Shown: piece by piece, positions 49,701 through 60,136 of the stretch | Layout of the letters: each line of letters opens with the position of its first letter | Numbering within the stretch: the stretch's first letter is position 1 | Source of the DNA: Plutella xylostella | Taxonomy: Eukaryota > Arthropoda > Insecta > Lepidoptera > Plutellidae | DNA: 64,000 nucleotides | Reading direction: 5' to 3' | NCBI RefSeq assembly: GCF_932276165.1 | Contig: NC_064012.1 | Coordinates: 3,293,501 to 3,357,500, forward strand | Position numbers and translations under genes: made by a program | The notes under the pieces: model-generated | Seen by the model: only the letters and a program-made list of their open reading frames with translations | Told to the model about the DNA's origin: nothing | The model's database searches: none

Positions 49701-52700
49701 AGTTAATATCGTAAACGAAACAAGTAACTTGGTTGAAAATGCCGCAGTATACGTATTCAAAAGAAATCCGTAAAATAATTTAAAAAACCAGTAAACACTG
49801 ACGACACTGAAAATTACAGAAACAATTTAATTGAACACATAAAAGTGTAATAGAAACACAACATAATTCCTGCAAACACAAACTCAACAACCACAAATAT
49901 CTTCGTCACGTACCTCAGAAACCTCGCTCTGGCATGACTCGACGCTCTTGGTGAGCTCCTGTAGCTGGGTGCGGATCTCGCACAGGGCCACGGTGGTCTC
50001 CAGCTGGCGGTCGCCTCGCTGCAGGTCGTCCAGCTTGGCCGTCAGGTTCATGCTCATGACGCTCACCTGGCGCTGCAGGCTGAAGCCAAACCTTCGGTCA
50101 GTAGACTCGTGGCGCGGCCCAAGCGACCGGCTCGACAATGGTTAGTTGTTGGTAGAGGGTGAAGCCAAACGAGCGTAGTTTTGAGAGTTGTGAGTCGCGT
50201 ATTCCGGCAGAAATATGTGGGGACGAGGGGAGCGAGTAATTTCCCCGCCCGCCTTGTCTCCGCGCATCAGAATACGCGACTCACAACTCACAACGCTCGT
50301 CTGGTCTCATGATAAAGTAGGCTTCCAACTAAATAGTGGCTCTGGCACTGACCAAGTCTAAGTCACTGACACAGCGATGGTAACTGATTTTCACACGCAG
50401 TGACAAACCCTGGTTACACCTACCAATTAGAGAGGCCGAGGCAGTATGCTCGGCCGGGCAGTCGGTCAATTGCTAGCCGTTCATTGGTCGAAGATCGGCC
50501 GAGGATACTGTCTCGCCACTGTAGTCGGTAGGTATAACTGTTCCGAGGGGAGGATAATAATTATACCCTCGACAGACTCTATCACACGAGATATCTCATT
50601 GTGATTTAAGTGAGATATGTGGTGTGTTGTGATGATATTCAGGGAGCTAAAATCAGGCTCAGCAACTACGGAGGTGCGTTAAAAAATTTATGTTACTGTC
50701 ACTGTGTCAGTGAGAGTACAGGAGCCGCTCTTAGATTAGATATAGTCGGAAGGATATAATATACTTGAATGAATAATATGAAATATAGACAATAGCAAGA
50801 TGGACTATAGAGCATATAACAGCCAATTGGGTATATTTATAATTAGGGGTAGGTTAAGGTATAGTCGCCATTGTAACTGTATAATGAATATAAACTTGCC
50901 ATGATGAACCATTTCTACAATTTGCAAGCCCCGCTAAATCAAAATAGTTTCTTTCGAATTTTTACGTTTGCTAAACATTTCTGATGCTAAATGATTGATT
51001 ACAGTTCAGTAAAAATACCCATATAAAAACCTCTCTAGCCCCTCTCAAATTTTTTGTTCGTTACAAACTAGTTTGAAGGTAGAGAAAACAGGAGCAGATG
51101 CAAAAACCGACTCATCCCACTACTGACCCCCCCCCCACGGTAGACATTGCGTGACCCGACACAACGCTGAAGACTCATCTATTGGGAATCGACTAATTGC
51201 AAATGGCCAGTGCAACTCAAGTCCAGACTTCCCCCAGAGAACGAATGTTTGTTTTATTGCTTTTAAAATACACTTGAGTGGATTGCTGTAATGTCTTTGT
51301 TAGCTAGTTTATTTAGACGTTTCCGTTGTGTGACATATTGTTGTTGTTATTAGGACGGACTGTGGGACATCTTGTTGAAATGCTGCGAGACTGTCGGTGG
51401 AATGGCTAGATCGCGTGTGGCCAGGCAGTCGTGTTATTGTGAAAGCAACAAAATGTTGTAAGATATCAACACAAAAAGGCTTGATAACATTATGAGTAAG
51501 AAGCCAAAAAGGTAGGGCGTTCTTTTAAAATAAAAAAAATACTTTAAGCAAATGTATAAACGTTTTAGGCTTTTGATGAAATGGAATTTTTATATTGGCC
51601 TTTTAAGTTAAGTACTAAGTAGTATGCTACCTACTCAAACGTAACAAAACATGACTTTACTAGTTTACTGTATATCTAATGTTGATGAAAATATGAATCA
51701 ATTAACTAAGTACCTAGTTATAAAATTACTGCCTGAACTTAAAATAAAATATAAGATAATTAAAAACCTTCAGGCGTACTGTACCTGACAGGAGTTGTAG
51801 GTTGCGAGTAGCTTAGTTAACTTTGTATGCAAAATATAATTATCTATCAAGTGCAATAATATCTAAGTTACATCGTGTTGTAAAAGAATGAAGATACGAT
51901 ATACTTAGATGTAATGGATAAAATTTAATGGTTATATGAATGAATTATTTTATAAGCTTTAGATAGGTAAAGAAAACTTGCATTGACAAGCATTTACTTT
52001 AAAGATTCATAAAAAGTACATAAGTACCTAACTTAATTATTGAAATAACTGAAATTATAGTATATATGTAAGTAATCAACAACAATCATGTGTGTACCGG
52101 TAACTTTTTAACAAAATGACTCAGTATATCTCTTAGTCAGCTCATCTTTTTGATTTTTTTGTTAGGAAATTTCCTGATGTAATTATACTTATTAAACAAC
52201 CAAAGTTGTTTAAAATAAGCCCGTGAGTAACCCCCATACGGCTCACTCTGCCCCTTTGGCAACAACCCTGTATAATATGTTAACTACCTAATGTTACATT
52301 TTATTCCATATTTGCATACACATTGTATTCCGAGAGCATGTTAAAGAATTTTTCAAAGCCATTTCAAATACTTGTAAAATAATGCTTTTCAATAAAAGTG
52401 CATGTGACCTTTAGAATAAAGTTGTTGAATTTTTTTCACGAATCTCCATGCGAAGCTCAAAGGCGTTTGTTCTCCTTTTTGGAAAATGCAGTATATCCTA
52501 GAATATATACCAAAGGGAGAATACCTGGAAAGCCTTTGTCCGCAATAGCTTTGGCCACGCTTTGATAGCCTTTGCTTTACCCCGGCCTTCGACCATGCCT
52601 CCGCCATTTACATACATAGTAAGCCGAGAAGGGGTGGCTCTGCTTGGCATTCTATACTACTGTTATTCTATTTTACATTCGTAAAAAAATCTTCTCAACA

Positions 52701-55700
52701 TAGTTATTAAAAACTAATGCAACATTACGCTGTTAATGGAGAAAATACGAGATTTATTTCCAGTTTTCTTAATTTCATTGAACGGAATTAGTTCAAAATG
52801 ATCCCAGAGTCACTCCTTTCGGCTTGCCACCGTGTATAAGCGTGACCCTTTGACAACAATACAATTTCAATTGTGTCTGATTTCTCGGCAAACAAGGTGG
52901 CGGTTAATCGCTATCACTTTCTGCAAGTAATCCTTCGGATGAGCTCAAATGACAGTAATTCAGGTCGAGGACGTCCGCCTCAATATTTTTATTCTTTCTA
53001 TCTAAGATAAAAATCTGCTTCGATCCAGTTATCGATAGATCCACCTTTTGTATGTACCTAACCATTTCGTGTGCCACTACTGGGCAAAGGTTGACCCTGT
53101 TGAGTCCACACATCCTGGTTCCGTGCTACCCTGGCAAAAACTGGCTGAGCTCTCATCCCACCATCTCCGCTTTGGCCTGCCCCGGACGCCGTCTCTTGGA
53201 GTCCAGATTACGGGAAATTATCTCCGACCTACATAATGTGTCATTATGATGATACCTGTCAAACCCCGTCAAACTACCAACCAAACAACAAAACGTTCTG
53301 CTAACAAAACGTAGAGATTATGGGGGAGCGCTGTTCAGGGTTCACTCATGAATAAAAGTTAAGTTCATTAGTAGCACGGGCCCCGGTGCAACAATGTTTG
53401 CCTTTACCAATGACTTTTTTTACTAACCGAAATCATTTTAGAAAATATAGTTTTTTTATTTCTACGTTTAATTCTTATTATTTAGGTGAGGGTAATCAAA
53501 TCCATCAACCAACTAAGAATTGTAAGATTCCCGATACGAGGGATTTGAGTGTTACTAAATACCTTGATGCCTACTTATAACTATTTATTTTCAATAATAG
53601 CTGCGTTTGATAACTGTTTCACATTTGCACAACGCACGCGCAAGCAGTCTCCAAGTTGTTGACATCTCAGTCGACCAACGAAAGTGACAGACTGATCAAC
53701 CGCATATCTAAAACTTCATCCTTGTTGGTGCAATTAGCTGTAAATTGTTGCACATTCGATAGAAGCCTCGCCGTGCCGGGCCATTTAACTATTTAATAGC
53801 TTTCAGTCAAAGCAACACTCAGTTTGTGTATTATAAACACATACCTATCTACCTACGTATATCGCCTAGCCAAGTGTAGGACACGTGACAGCGACAGCTA
53901 GGCGACTAGACGCCACCACAGGACACGGCCGTCAATTTTCATATGAGTACACTCACGAGCATTGAAAAAGTTCCTCTTACAAAAATTCGACACCAAATCA
54001 TTGAACTTAACAACAAATGACCCGATTTTTTAAAACAGTGACTATATCACCAATTTACTCCTAAACGGAAAAACGTAGCCTAATGACGACGTCTCCAATA
54101 TTGAAGCGCATCAGAATTCAGAACATTAAAACTAAAATTTAAATATTGCGTAAATATTAAAAACCTATTATTTTAATTTAGGATGACTTGCACCAAATAG
54201 TTGATCAAAAATATATTGCTCTCTTGCTCGGACATACCTAATACTGGCAAAGCAAGACAACCATTGATTTAATTTCGTCTAAATGTTTGGAGCAAGCCAC
54301 CGTCGGAATTTTGCAAGTAGAACTTTTCTAGAGTCATTCGTCAAGTCGCGCGCCTTAGACTCGCGCGCCGCGCGCGAGTTGCCCCTCCCGTATTTACCTA
54401 CTTTTTTTGTCGTCAACTCGCTCGACTGTGAAAATATGTAGAGTCAGCCACAAAAGTTATAATTTATTATGCTTAAGGTAACTACTTCAAATGTATAGGG
54501 TATTTTATAGGACTTTACTTAAAAATAAAATCAGTAATTAATCTCGCTTGGCAAACTGTTCTCTTCGAATACCTCCAAACACAGGAACCATTTTTATTTG
54601 CCCGGTCTTTGTTATATTTATAACCTGCACGACGAAGTACCGACTTTCCTCGCTGGGATGTTACGATTTCATGTGCAGTTTTATTACTAGATGGACCTGC
54701 TTGCCATGAACTTCCTGGAAGTAATTGTTACGGTTAGGTCTGTCTCTTTGACCAATGAAATAAACTAAACTAAAATTTAAAACAAATTGTTTTAAATTTT
54801 AGTGCTAATTCGATATTTAATATAACGGTAACAAACGTAACACTGTGTTTATATTACGGCAAAGTAGACTTGGTAATATAGTAAAGTTAATTTATTACAG
54901 GCTTACCCCCACAATACATCAAAATCAGTAAAAACTGCCACATTTTAATATTTTTGCGCTGTACTGTAGACTGTTAGTAATGCACTGTACATCTCTGCTT
55001 CGAATTAGGAGTAACACTAAAACGACGTCACTAAAACAACGACGTTTTAACCCTTTAAACCGGTTTTTGCACCAAAAACTTGAAGGACATAGCTATGACA
55101 GGTCAAATTTGCGCACGGGATGAGAGACATAGCAAACTTGGGTATCATGCGTCATAGGTCACGTCCCCTTTTGCCTCATTCCGCACTTCCAACATATGCT
55201 TTATTGTATCTTTATCCCGAAATCAAAGCATCTACTTTAATGGCGACTGTCTAGTCGGTACCTTCTTATGCTAATCAGCCAGGGAGACAATATTTAACTA
55301 TATTTTTTAGTTTCAATTCGTTCGCATCTGACCGTACTTTACATGGGCATGCGAGTTGACGATTTAAAAAAACAGAAGATGCCAACTCGCGTGGCGCGCG
55401 AGTCTAAGGCGCGCGACTTGACGAACGACTCCTTTTCTAAGTCTCGCTCGTGTATATTAAGTAAGATGTCGGTTCCGTCGTCGCGTCTTGTCGCTGTCGC
55501 GTGTCGCCTGTCGCCCAGTGTGCGACTGCGAACACTAATAATATGATGTTATAGCGCGAAGCCTGCACAAGTTTGCCTGTCATGTTCAAACTATTGATTT
55601 TAAACTAAGTTAAACTGTATAGTCTAGGTAACTAGGTGCTTTGTTGTTCGTGGTGTGTAAGCGGCTGGGCCAATTTCAACAACATCATCTAAAGCTAAAT

Positions 55701-58319
55701 TTTGTTCTCGTTTGAGGCGCACTTGAGCTAAAGGTCTATCTCAGTTTCAGAAAATTACATTTGCATTTTCACATGTTTTCACTTGTTTATACGTTGTCTC
55801 GCTTGGTTTAAGATTATAGAGGTGACACTATAAAATTGGTTTATTCTAGCTAGGTACTCGTTTATGATAAACTCTCTTTACAATTGTATATTATGCAAAA
55901 ATGGTTTTTATGAAAATATGTAACATATATTACATTTTACAAGACCTTTTTACTTTCTAAAAACTCGCATTTTACGTATACTTATGTGAAACTACGTTTA
56001 CTTTATTCTCTTTTAAATCTTACAAGACAAGAAATATTTCATTGCCAAATAGATTGTACAATGTACAGTTTGGTCTTGCAATGGCCGAATGAATTTCCCA
56101 ACACTATCATAGTTCCACAGTCGAGTGTCGGAATTTTAACTTTTATAATATATCGCTGTTCATGTGTTGGAGCCGGCTCGCGCGCCTGCTTCGTGTTTGT
56201 TTTACAGCGCTTAGAAGAGCCATTATTTATTTACGAAACGGCCGAGCTTATGATACAAGTTGTGCCAACTACGTGGAGCAATAACATCCTTGTGCGGTGT
56301 GATTTGGTGGCGTGGCGACAGGTCAGTGACGCGGGGCGGCAGCCGTGTAGCCGGGCGCGGACCGTGTCGCCCTAGGCCAGACAAACATCAATATAGCACA
56401 TTCGAATGCGACCCCTCGCTGCAATCTGCTGCAAAATTAACACAGTACCTGTCGCCCGCGGGCCCGCAAATGGGAGCACATGTGTATGATAGATCAGAAT
56501 TTGAATAATTGATTGACTAATTAAACTCAGGCGAGTGTGTAAATTATGCGTGCTTTAGCTAAGGTGGTTTACATGAAAATTGTGAACTAATACATGTTAT
56601 ATACACTTAATTTGAGATGATACCACTCATTTTATGTCGCAAAACATTAGCTTTGTACTATTTGCTGTCTTTTATTATTTTAAATTTACCTCGTTATCGA
56701 ATAAATTATGCAGTAAATATAAAATCTATCGCGGCACTCGCCCTACGAGCTAATTTATAGGATCTCTAATATAAAAATGTTGTTTAAGTTTGACCTAAAT
56801 CTCAAGTTACTCGTGTTGGCGAAGCAAAGCGCGGCGTGGACGCATAATGGCGGTCCTCGGAGCAAACAAAGCTCCGTTCCAGCTCAGAGAAATACTACAT
56901 AGAATAGAGAAAAAATATGAGGGGTGTGGCTGTGACTTGGACACTACCGCTGGGTTGAATTGGGTATCAAATTATTATTGACTTACAACTAGTGCTACCA
57001 TAAACATTGGCTACACAATTATGAAATGGAACAGCTTTTATTTATGTTTTATTTCTTGAACTATCCTACGCATTTATGTAAGTAAGTAATGCTGAGCGAA
57101 GTTGTATGTTGAAACGTTTGCAAGCAATTATGAAAGCCAGAGCGAAACTCGGCACTAGAAAACACAAATTAACTTTAAAATAAACTAAGAGAATTTCAAA
57201 CTTATATTTTATAAAACATGGAAATCCGAGCGAAGTGAAGCAATTTAAAATCCATAGATAGAAGTCGAAGAGCGGAAATGTATCTGATTCTGATACCGTA
57301 AATTTTAATTATCTTGGATAGCCGAGCTCATCGCACGGCTCCACTATAAGTAAATATAATTGATTGATTTTAACAAAATAATATTTACATCTGTGCGAAG
57401 CAATACCAATTTGTATATATCTATGTACCTACCTACGTTCCCAGAAAAAACAGGTAATCTCTAAATGTTAGGAATTTCCAATAAATTCTTTGAAACTATC
57501 CAGTGATTTAATTTACTTTTGGATGCATAGATAAATTTTGAAGCTACAGCGAAAAATTTCGTTGGTTTTTCAGATTCATCCCCGTACCGAAGTAACTGAC
57601 GTTCATATACACGTCAAAAGATAAAAACAGTCTTCGGCTATCCCTTAATGCACTCGATTTCTAATTACAACTATACCTACAAATAATTTATAATATGTAC
57701 ATGGTTTTTATTGTCAAACAATACTAAACACTAAGTGCTTTAATCCAAATTCATGTTATTAAACAACAATGGTCAAGGTATGTTTAAAAAAGACGACACT
57801 ATAATATCGAAAACACAATCACAAAACACACATGCAAATCCTTCCACGCATTTTAAAAACTTGAACCCCCTTATTATAAAAGAACAACTAAAGTTAGTTC
57901 TGGTTTAAACCCGGCTTTAGACTACTGATATGTATGAAATCTCTAGGCTATAACCGATTCTAAACCAGAACTATATTTAGTCTACGTTTTATAATAAGTT
58001 GGAAATGTCTAATCAAGTTGATGAAGCCGAGTGGCTTTTGGCGTGAGTCGTGACACGATGGTATGGCAGGAAGATGACGATAGATCCTTTTCATATCTGT
58101 TATAAGTAGATACTTGAGGATGGCAAGCGATAGTGAGAAACATTGACACAAAGACTCGCGCTCTAGCGGTATGTTTACAATGAAGAGCGGAAGCGGGTTC
58201 TGTCGCTAAGGTGATCACGTACCTAAGTAGGAGTTCCCTGAGAGTCGCTTCGTCCTCCTCCTGCGTCGCATATCGGGTCAGCTTGCCGCCGGCCTCCCGG
58301 CTTGCATGATCAGGTACCA
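37657..58319 (-). CDS. Glut1: Facilitative glucose transporter Glut1 (class I SLC2A), long isoform with N-terminal coiled coil; 5' end not found
   Basis: Thirteen exons, entered separately, join in phase to give 688 residues ending in a TGA stop. Residues 134 to about 590 are a complete 12-helix sugar transporter of the major facilitator superfamily, which moves glucose down its gradient across the plasma membrane. Signature motifs in order are FGYNTGVINAP (helix 1), NRFGRKGG (215-222), PESPRYLL (335-342), QQLSGINA (409-416, the class I helix-7 site), DRTGRR (458-463), GPGSIPW (511-517) and PETKNKTFEE (582-591). All key motifs are intact. Residues 1-133 are hydrophilic, with heptad-spaced leucines, and are predicted coiled coil, far longer than the short N-terminus of vertebrate GLUT1. 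The first visible exon begins mid-codon, so at least one more exon lies upstream. Methionines in exon 2 could start shorter forms. The tail (603-688) is proline-rich and disordered. Confidence 0.95.
37746..38938 (-). other. Glut1 intron 12
   Basis: It holds an ATTT microsatellite (about 38558-38582) and, near 38706-38850, a weak inverted repeat beginning cagtcagcttcataagtgtt that resembles the hairpin family at 43273-43416. No coding segment was seen. Confidence 0.5.
38939..39111 (-). CDS. Glut1: Glut1 exon 12
   Basis: It encodes the start of the cytoplasmic tail: DSFRDSRLYGSMLNC, then ALEQQLPPPPPAP, then a His-containing segment (DSREHHHTTW). The donor is CACAG/gtact. The acceptor is slightly uncertain: gacag before GGACAG fits the incoming phase (AG+G = Arg), and a second AG 27 bases downstream also fits (AG+C = Ser). 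Reading through the donor would give an alternative tail of about 20 residues and a stop. Confidence 0.82.
39796..39935 (-). CDS. Glut1: Glut1 exon 11
   Basis: It encodes helix 12 (ENYTFLPFSVFLAIFWIFTY) and the C-terminal sugar-transporter signature PETKNKTFEEI, followed by LALFRNNNG. It lies between a tgcag acceptor and a GGGAG/gtgag donor. Confidence 0.95.
40027..40230 (-). CDS. Glut1: Glut1 exon 10
   Basis: It encodes helices 10-11: EMIDWMSYLSVVSTLSFVVF, then FAVGPGSIPWLITAELFSQG, then PRPSAMAIAVLVNWMANFVV and GIGFPSMK. The GPGxxPW motif lines the sugar path in GLUT proteins. It is phase 0 at both ends. Confidence 0.96.
40231..42461 (-). other. Glut1 intron 9
   Basis: This 2.2-kb intron has no recognisable coding segment. 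It contains a G-run (about 40835-40845) and moderately GC-rich text near 40330-40520 in which short frames are open by chance. No mobile element was identified. Confidence 0.45.
42462..42674 (-). CDS. Glut1: Glut1 exon 9
   Basis: It encodes 71 residues from VFYYSTSLFTSSGL through helix 8 (MGIGAIMVGMTLVSLPL), the conserved loop DRTGRR and helix 9 (GLGGMFIFSIFITISFLIK). It is phase 0 at both ends. The next exon continues the conserved order directly. Confidence 0.96.
42885..43043 (-). CDS. Glut1: Glut1 exon 8
   Basis: It encodes the end of the large cytoplasmic loop (VEEDIEEMRAEERAQQ), the segment ISMRELLCSPTLRAPL and helix 7 with QLSQQLSGINA. The acceptor is a weak tcgaag. It is phase 0 at both ends. 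Confidence 0.94.
43273..43416. mobile_element. Hairpin MITE in Glut1 intron 7
   Basis: The ends are gtacggtcagctgcataagt and, on the other strand, gtacagtcagctgcataagt. Imperfect pairing continues through an acaccttgtNaacctt-type core. A weaker relative lies near 38706-38850. It is non-coding. Confidence 0.75.
44059..44195 (-). CDS. Glut1: Glut1 exon 7
   Basis: It encodes helix 6 (GLAICPAILQLLLLPACP with the split Gly), then ESPRYLLITRQWEEEARRAL, the sugar-transporter PESPRxL signature and the start of the cytoplasmic loop. The donor is AATCAG/gtgaa. A longer frame in another phase is an artefact. Confidence 0.96.
44459..44629 (-). CDS. Glut1: Glut1 exon 6
   Basis: It encodes LNTSLVPMYISEIAPLNLRG, then GLGTVNQLAVTVGLLLSQVL and GIEQILGTDEGWPILL. 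These are the SEIAP motif after helix 4, the N-Q-L site of helix 5 and the following loop. Confidence 0.96.
44885..45009 (-). CDS. Glut1: Glut1 exon 5
   Basis: It encodes KGGLLLNNILGISGASLMGF, then TKISHCYEMLFFGRFIIGVN and C: helices 3 and 4 with the conserved GRFIIGVNCG segment. It has split codons at both ends, both matching its neighbours. Confidence 0.96.
45226..45386 (-). CDS. Glut1: Glut1 exon 4
   Basis: It encodes the first extracellular loop (NIENFMKDVYKDRYGKDIQE) and helix 2 (SIAVSIFAIGGMLGGFSGGM), ending in NRFG before the split Arg of the RxGRK loop. Confidence 0.96.
45603..45698 (-). CDS. Glut1: Glut1 exon 3 (transporter helix 1)
   Basis: It encodes GLTFFLSYAILAAVLGMLQF, then GYNTGVINAPGR, the helix-1 signature of class I GLUTs. 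The acceptor tttgtttcag and the donor CCGG/gtaagc are strong. The exon starts in phase 0, so either the coiled-coil exons or an unseen alternative first exon could precede it. Confidence 0.97.
46321..46458 (-). CDS. Glut1: Glut1 exon 2b (coiled coil)
   Basis: It encodes 46 charged residues (VKRDMVAIKQELDTVQQVKE, then EIEELREYVDRLEEHSQRRK, then LRLLEQ) with leucine and valine at heptad spacing. Phase 0 at both ends joins it to exon 3 and to the exon at 49914. Borders are aaaacag/GTG and GAACAG/gtaac. Confidence 0.9.
46459..49913 (-). other. Glut1 intron between the two coiled-coil exons
   Basis: No further exon is supported. A moderately GC-rich stretch at 48038-48210 keeps frames open on both strands, but it has no recognisable protein or well-placed splice sites. 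A SINE-head scrap (gtcactaaccactgcgccat) lies at 48625-48645. The hairpin at 48391-48563 is listed separately. Confidence 0.45.
48391..48563. mobile_element. Hairpin MITE in a Glut1 intron
   Basis: The left end is cagttcggtccaaacaacta and the right end, on the other strand, caattcggttcaaacaacta. Weaker pairing continues inward. The interior ends 'ctttgaaat...ggttcaaaagtg' recall the 43273-43416 hairpin. It is non-coding. Confidence 0.65.
49914..50079 (-). CDS. Glut1: Glut1 exon 2a (coiled coil)
   Basis: It encodes LQRQVSVMSMNLTAKLDDLQ, then RGDRQLETTVALCEIRTQLQ, then ELTKSVESCQSEVSE. The acceptor ttcag/CCTGCAG leaves one base that completes a Ser codon with the exon at 58223. That phase agreement selects this acceptor over another AG seven bases downstream. 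Met residues here (VMSMN) could start a shorter isoform. Confidence 0.88.
50168..50301. mobile_element. Hairpin element (about 134 bp)
   Basis: The left arm contains gagttgtgagtcgcgtattc and the right arm its near-exact reverse complement (gaatacgcgactcacaactc). The ends pair as acgagcg/cgctcgt. The loop is GC-rich. It lies about 90 bp upstream of a Glut1 coiled-coil exon. Confidence 0.75.
50418..50533. mobile_element. Hairpin element (about 116 bp)
   Basis: The ends are acctaccaattagagaggcc and, on the other strand, acctaccgactacagtggcg. Pairing continues through a gaggcagtatgctcggccg-type segment with scattered mismatches. It is non-coding. Confidence 0.65.
54326..55440. mobile_element. 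1.1-kb element with GC-rich inverted repeats
   Basis: The left end (54326-54381) and the right end (55383-55440) are inverted copies. Both contain gtcaagtcgcgcgccttaga followed by ctcgcgcgcc, with an exact core of more than 30 bp and weaker similarity outside. The AT-richer interior has no recognisable transposase. Size and architecture fit a non-autonomous DNA transposon. No target duplication was identified, so the true ends may lie further out. Confidence 0.6.
57870..57998. mobile_element. Hairpin MITE (about 129 bp)
   Basis: The ends are cttattataaaagaacaact and, on the other strand, cttattataaaacgtagact. An inner tagttctggttta pairs as well. It is a non-coding foldback element near the 3' side of the first visible Glut1 exon. 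Confidence 0.7.
58223..58319 (-). CDS. Glut1: Glut1 exon 1 of those visible (coiled-coil start)
   Basis: It encodes VPDHASREAGGKLTRYATQE, then EDEATLRELLL. The acceptor is gccgcag and the donor is ACTTAG/gtacg. The donor phase (two bases left, AG) fits the next exon exactly and makes Ser. The exon starts with two bases of a split codon, so a further upstream exon is needed. The GC-rich, stop-free text supports coding. The link to Glut1 rests on phase agreement and continuity of the coiled coil. Confidence 0.72.
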
Positions 58320-60136
58320 CTGCGGCAAACGCCTCTTTCAGTTAAACAGTATCAACACATGGCAACTCTGTATGAACCTCCCAGAGTTATCTTAGTAGCA
58401 ATAACCTAAAGATGCTCGGTAAAAATAAATAAAGTAGCTCGAGGGGTTTCTGTCGCAATTACGTCTCCTCAGTGACCGAGCCTTTTTGAGATGGTGTTCA
58501 ATCAACCAATAATTGTAAACTTTTACGTTCAATAAATAAAAGATTATCATGTATTTTGTCAGTTATATCCTACTCCTATGAGTCCTACGCATGGATGCCC
58601 AATCAAAATAAGTTGTTTAGTGTCATTGGTGTATTTTTTCAGTACTTAGGTATGGTATTGTGTAAACAGACAAACAAGTTCCTAACTGAATCGAATTGTT
58701 TATTAACTCGCGTGGAAAACATTATATGGTACAGTAATAATGTAAAACGATGATTACCACCTTTGAGTTTTAAAGGATTTGTTACTTTTAAAACACGGAG
58801 CTTCAGAAGCTTTGCTTTCACAGTCGGAATAAATATCCTCCCAACTAAATAAGAGATAAAATATAAGTAAATAAACCTGAATATATATATTTTTATTTGT
58901 AAAAATTGCAGCCTCAAGAGTCCCGACGCAATGTTCTAGAAATTTATTTTTCTAAAAGAAATGTAATGGATTATGCAAGTAAAGGAATGAAGATTGACAT
59001 TTCTAAAGGAAACTTTTCAATAAAAATATGCTAGATTTTCTTTTCACGGATGAAAATAAGTAAAACCTACATCATTTTAGTTATTTCTTGATTTCTACAT
59101 AAAAATGCATTTCCTCTTTTCAATAAAGCTGATTTTCAATGGCCATGTATCATTAACCACTATAAATGATACTTGCCTATTGAAAATCAGCTCTACTTCA
59201 AACAGCCAATGCAATTCCAGGTACAAATCAATAAATTACTAAAATTACCTCATTATTAACGATACTTGGCCATAGAAAATCAACTCTATTGCAGTAAATT
59301 ACATCAGTGCGAATGTAGGTGGTCGACTGTCATAGATATCTAGACCACCTGCAGGTAGCCTGGCTCCTAATAACAACCCTGTTAGAACTTCAGACAACCC
59401 GATGCTATAAATCTGAAACACTAACGACCTATTGATATTATAGCAAGGACTCCACTTTGTATTACTTTACAGCCAACAAATCAATAACTTCCACACAAAA
59501 GCTATCTTGAAATGTTATAACGAACCTTAGAATTATATGAGAAGGTTCGTCGCTGTTTTTTTTACTACACGCTAATTTGAAGGTTCTGAAAACACACTTC
59601 GTCATAGGTAGTTTCTAGGCTCTTTATCCCAGAGAAGCTAAATCCATATTTACTCAAGTTATGTTTTTTAAATTCAAAAAATAACTACAATTTTTAATTA
59701 AGATTCTCAAAATAATACTCAGAAGATTCTATGTGCATTCAAAGTTACTATTTGCGAAAATGGGTTATTTAACTCCAACCCCTAATAGGTATGAAATATT
59801 ATACGCTTGACCTGTTCTACTCCAGTTTTCAGCGCGCCATTTCAGAATGTGCGGAGTGCGGCCGCTACACTCTATACGGAATGTTTCCACCCATACTGCA
59901 CGCTCACATAGACATCGCGCTAATATAATTGCCCTAGCGCCTCTTCGGCCGCGTGTGTACCGGAGTTTTGTAACCAGTTACGAAAAAAACATCCTCATTT
60001 GATTTCACTGGCATTCAATGCATGATAGTTAGTAGTTTAAAGCATCTTCGATTGCATTTCACGTCAAATATTCCAACAGTATCTGAAGCACCCACAAAGT
60101 TTCGTTAATTTATTTCCTTGTATGGAAGGACCAAAC
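58320..60136. other. No recognisable gene; possibly Glut1 intron
   Basis: Any upstream Glut1 exon should lie here or beyond on the - strand, but none could be identified. The stretch holds the hairpin at 59127-59192, with a diverged third copy of its arm (gatacttggccatagaaaat) at about 59260-59285, and otherwise AT-rich sequence. Confidence 0.45.
59127..59192. repeat. Short perfect-ended hairpin
   Basis: agctgattttcaatggccat pairs with attgaaaatcagct, and the atgtatcatt part pairs with aatgatac. The arms are about 27 bp around a 12-bp loop. It probably is the remnant of a small foldback element. Confidence 0.6.

Larger units (their letters stand above)
50080..58222 (-). other. Large Glut1 intron (8.1 kb)
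   Basis: It contains several foldback elements listed separately. It also has a C-run (51126-51137), a fragment of the 'agagtcactcc' dispersed family near 52804-52842, a reverse copy of the GGAACTTTTTCAATGCTCG motif at 53947-53975, and CpG-rich patches near 56165-56470 that could mark an internal promoter. No other exon is convincing. ORFs here are unrecognisable. Confidence 0.5.
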
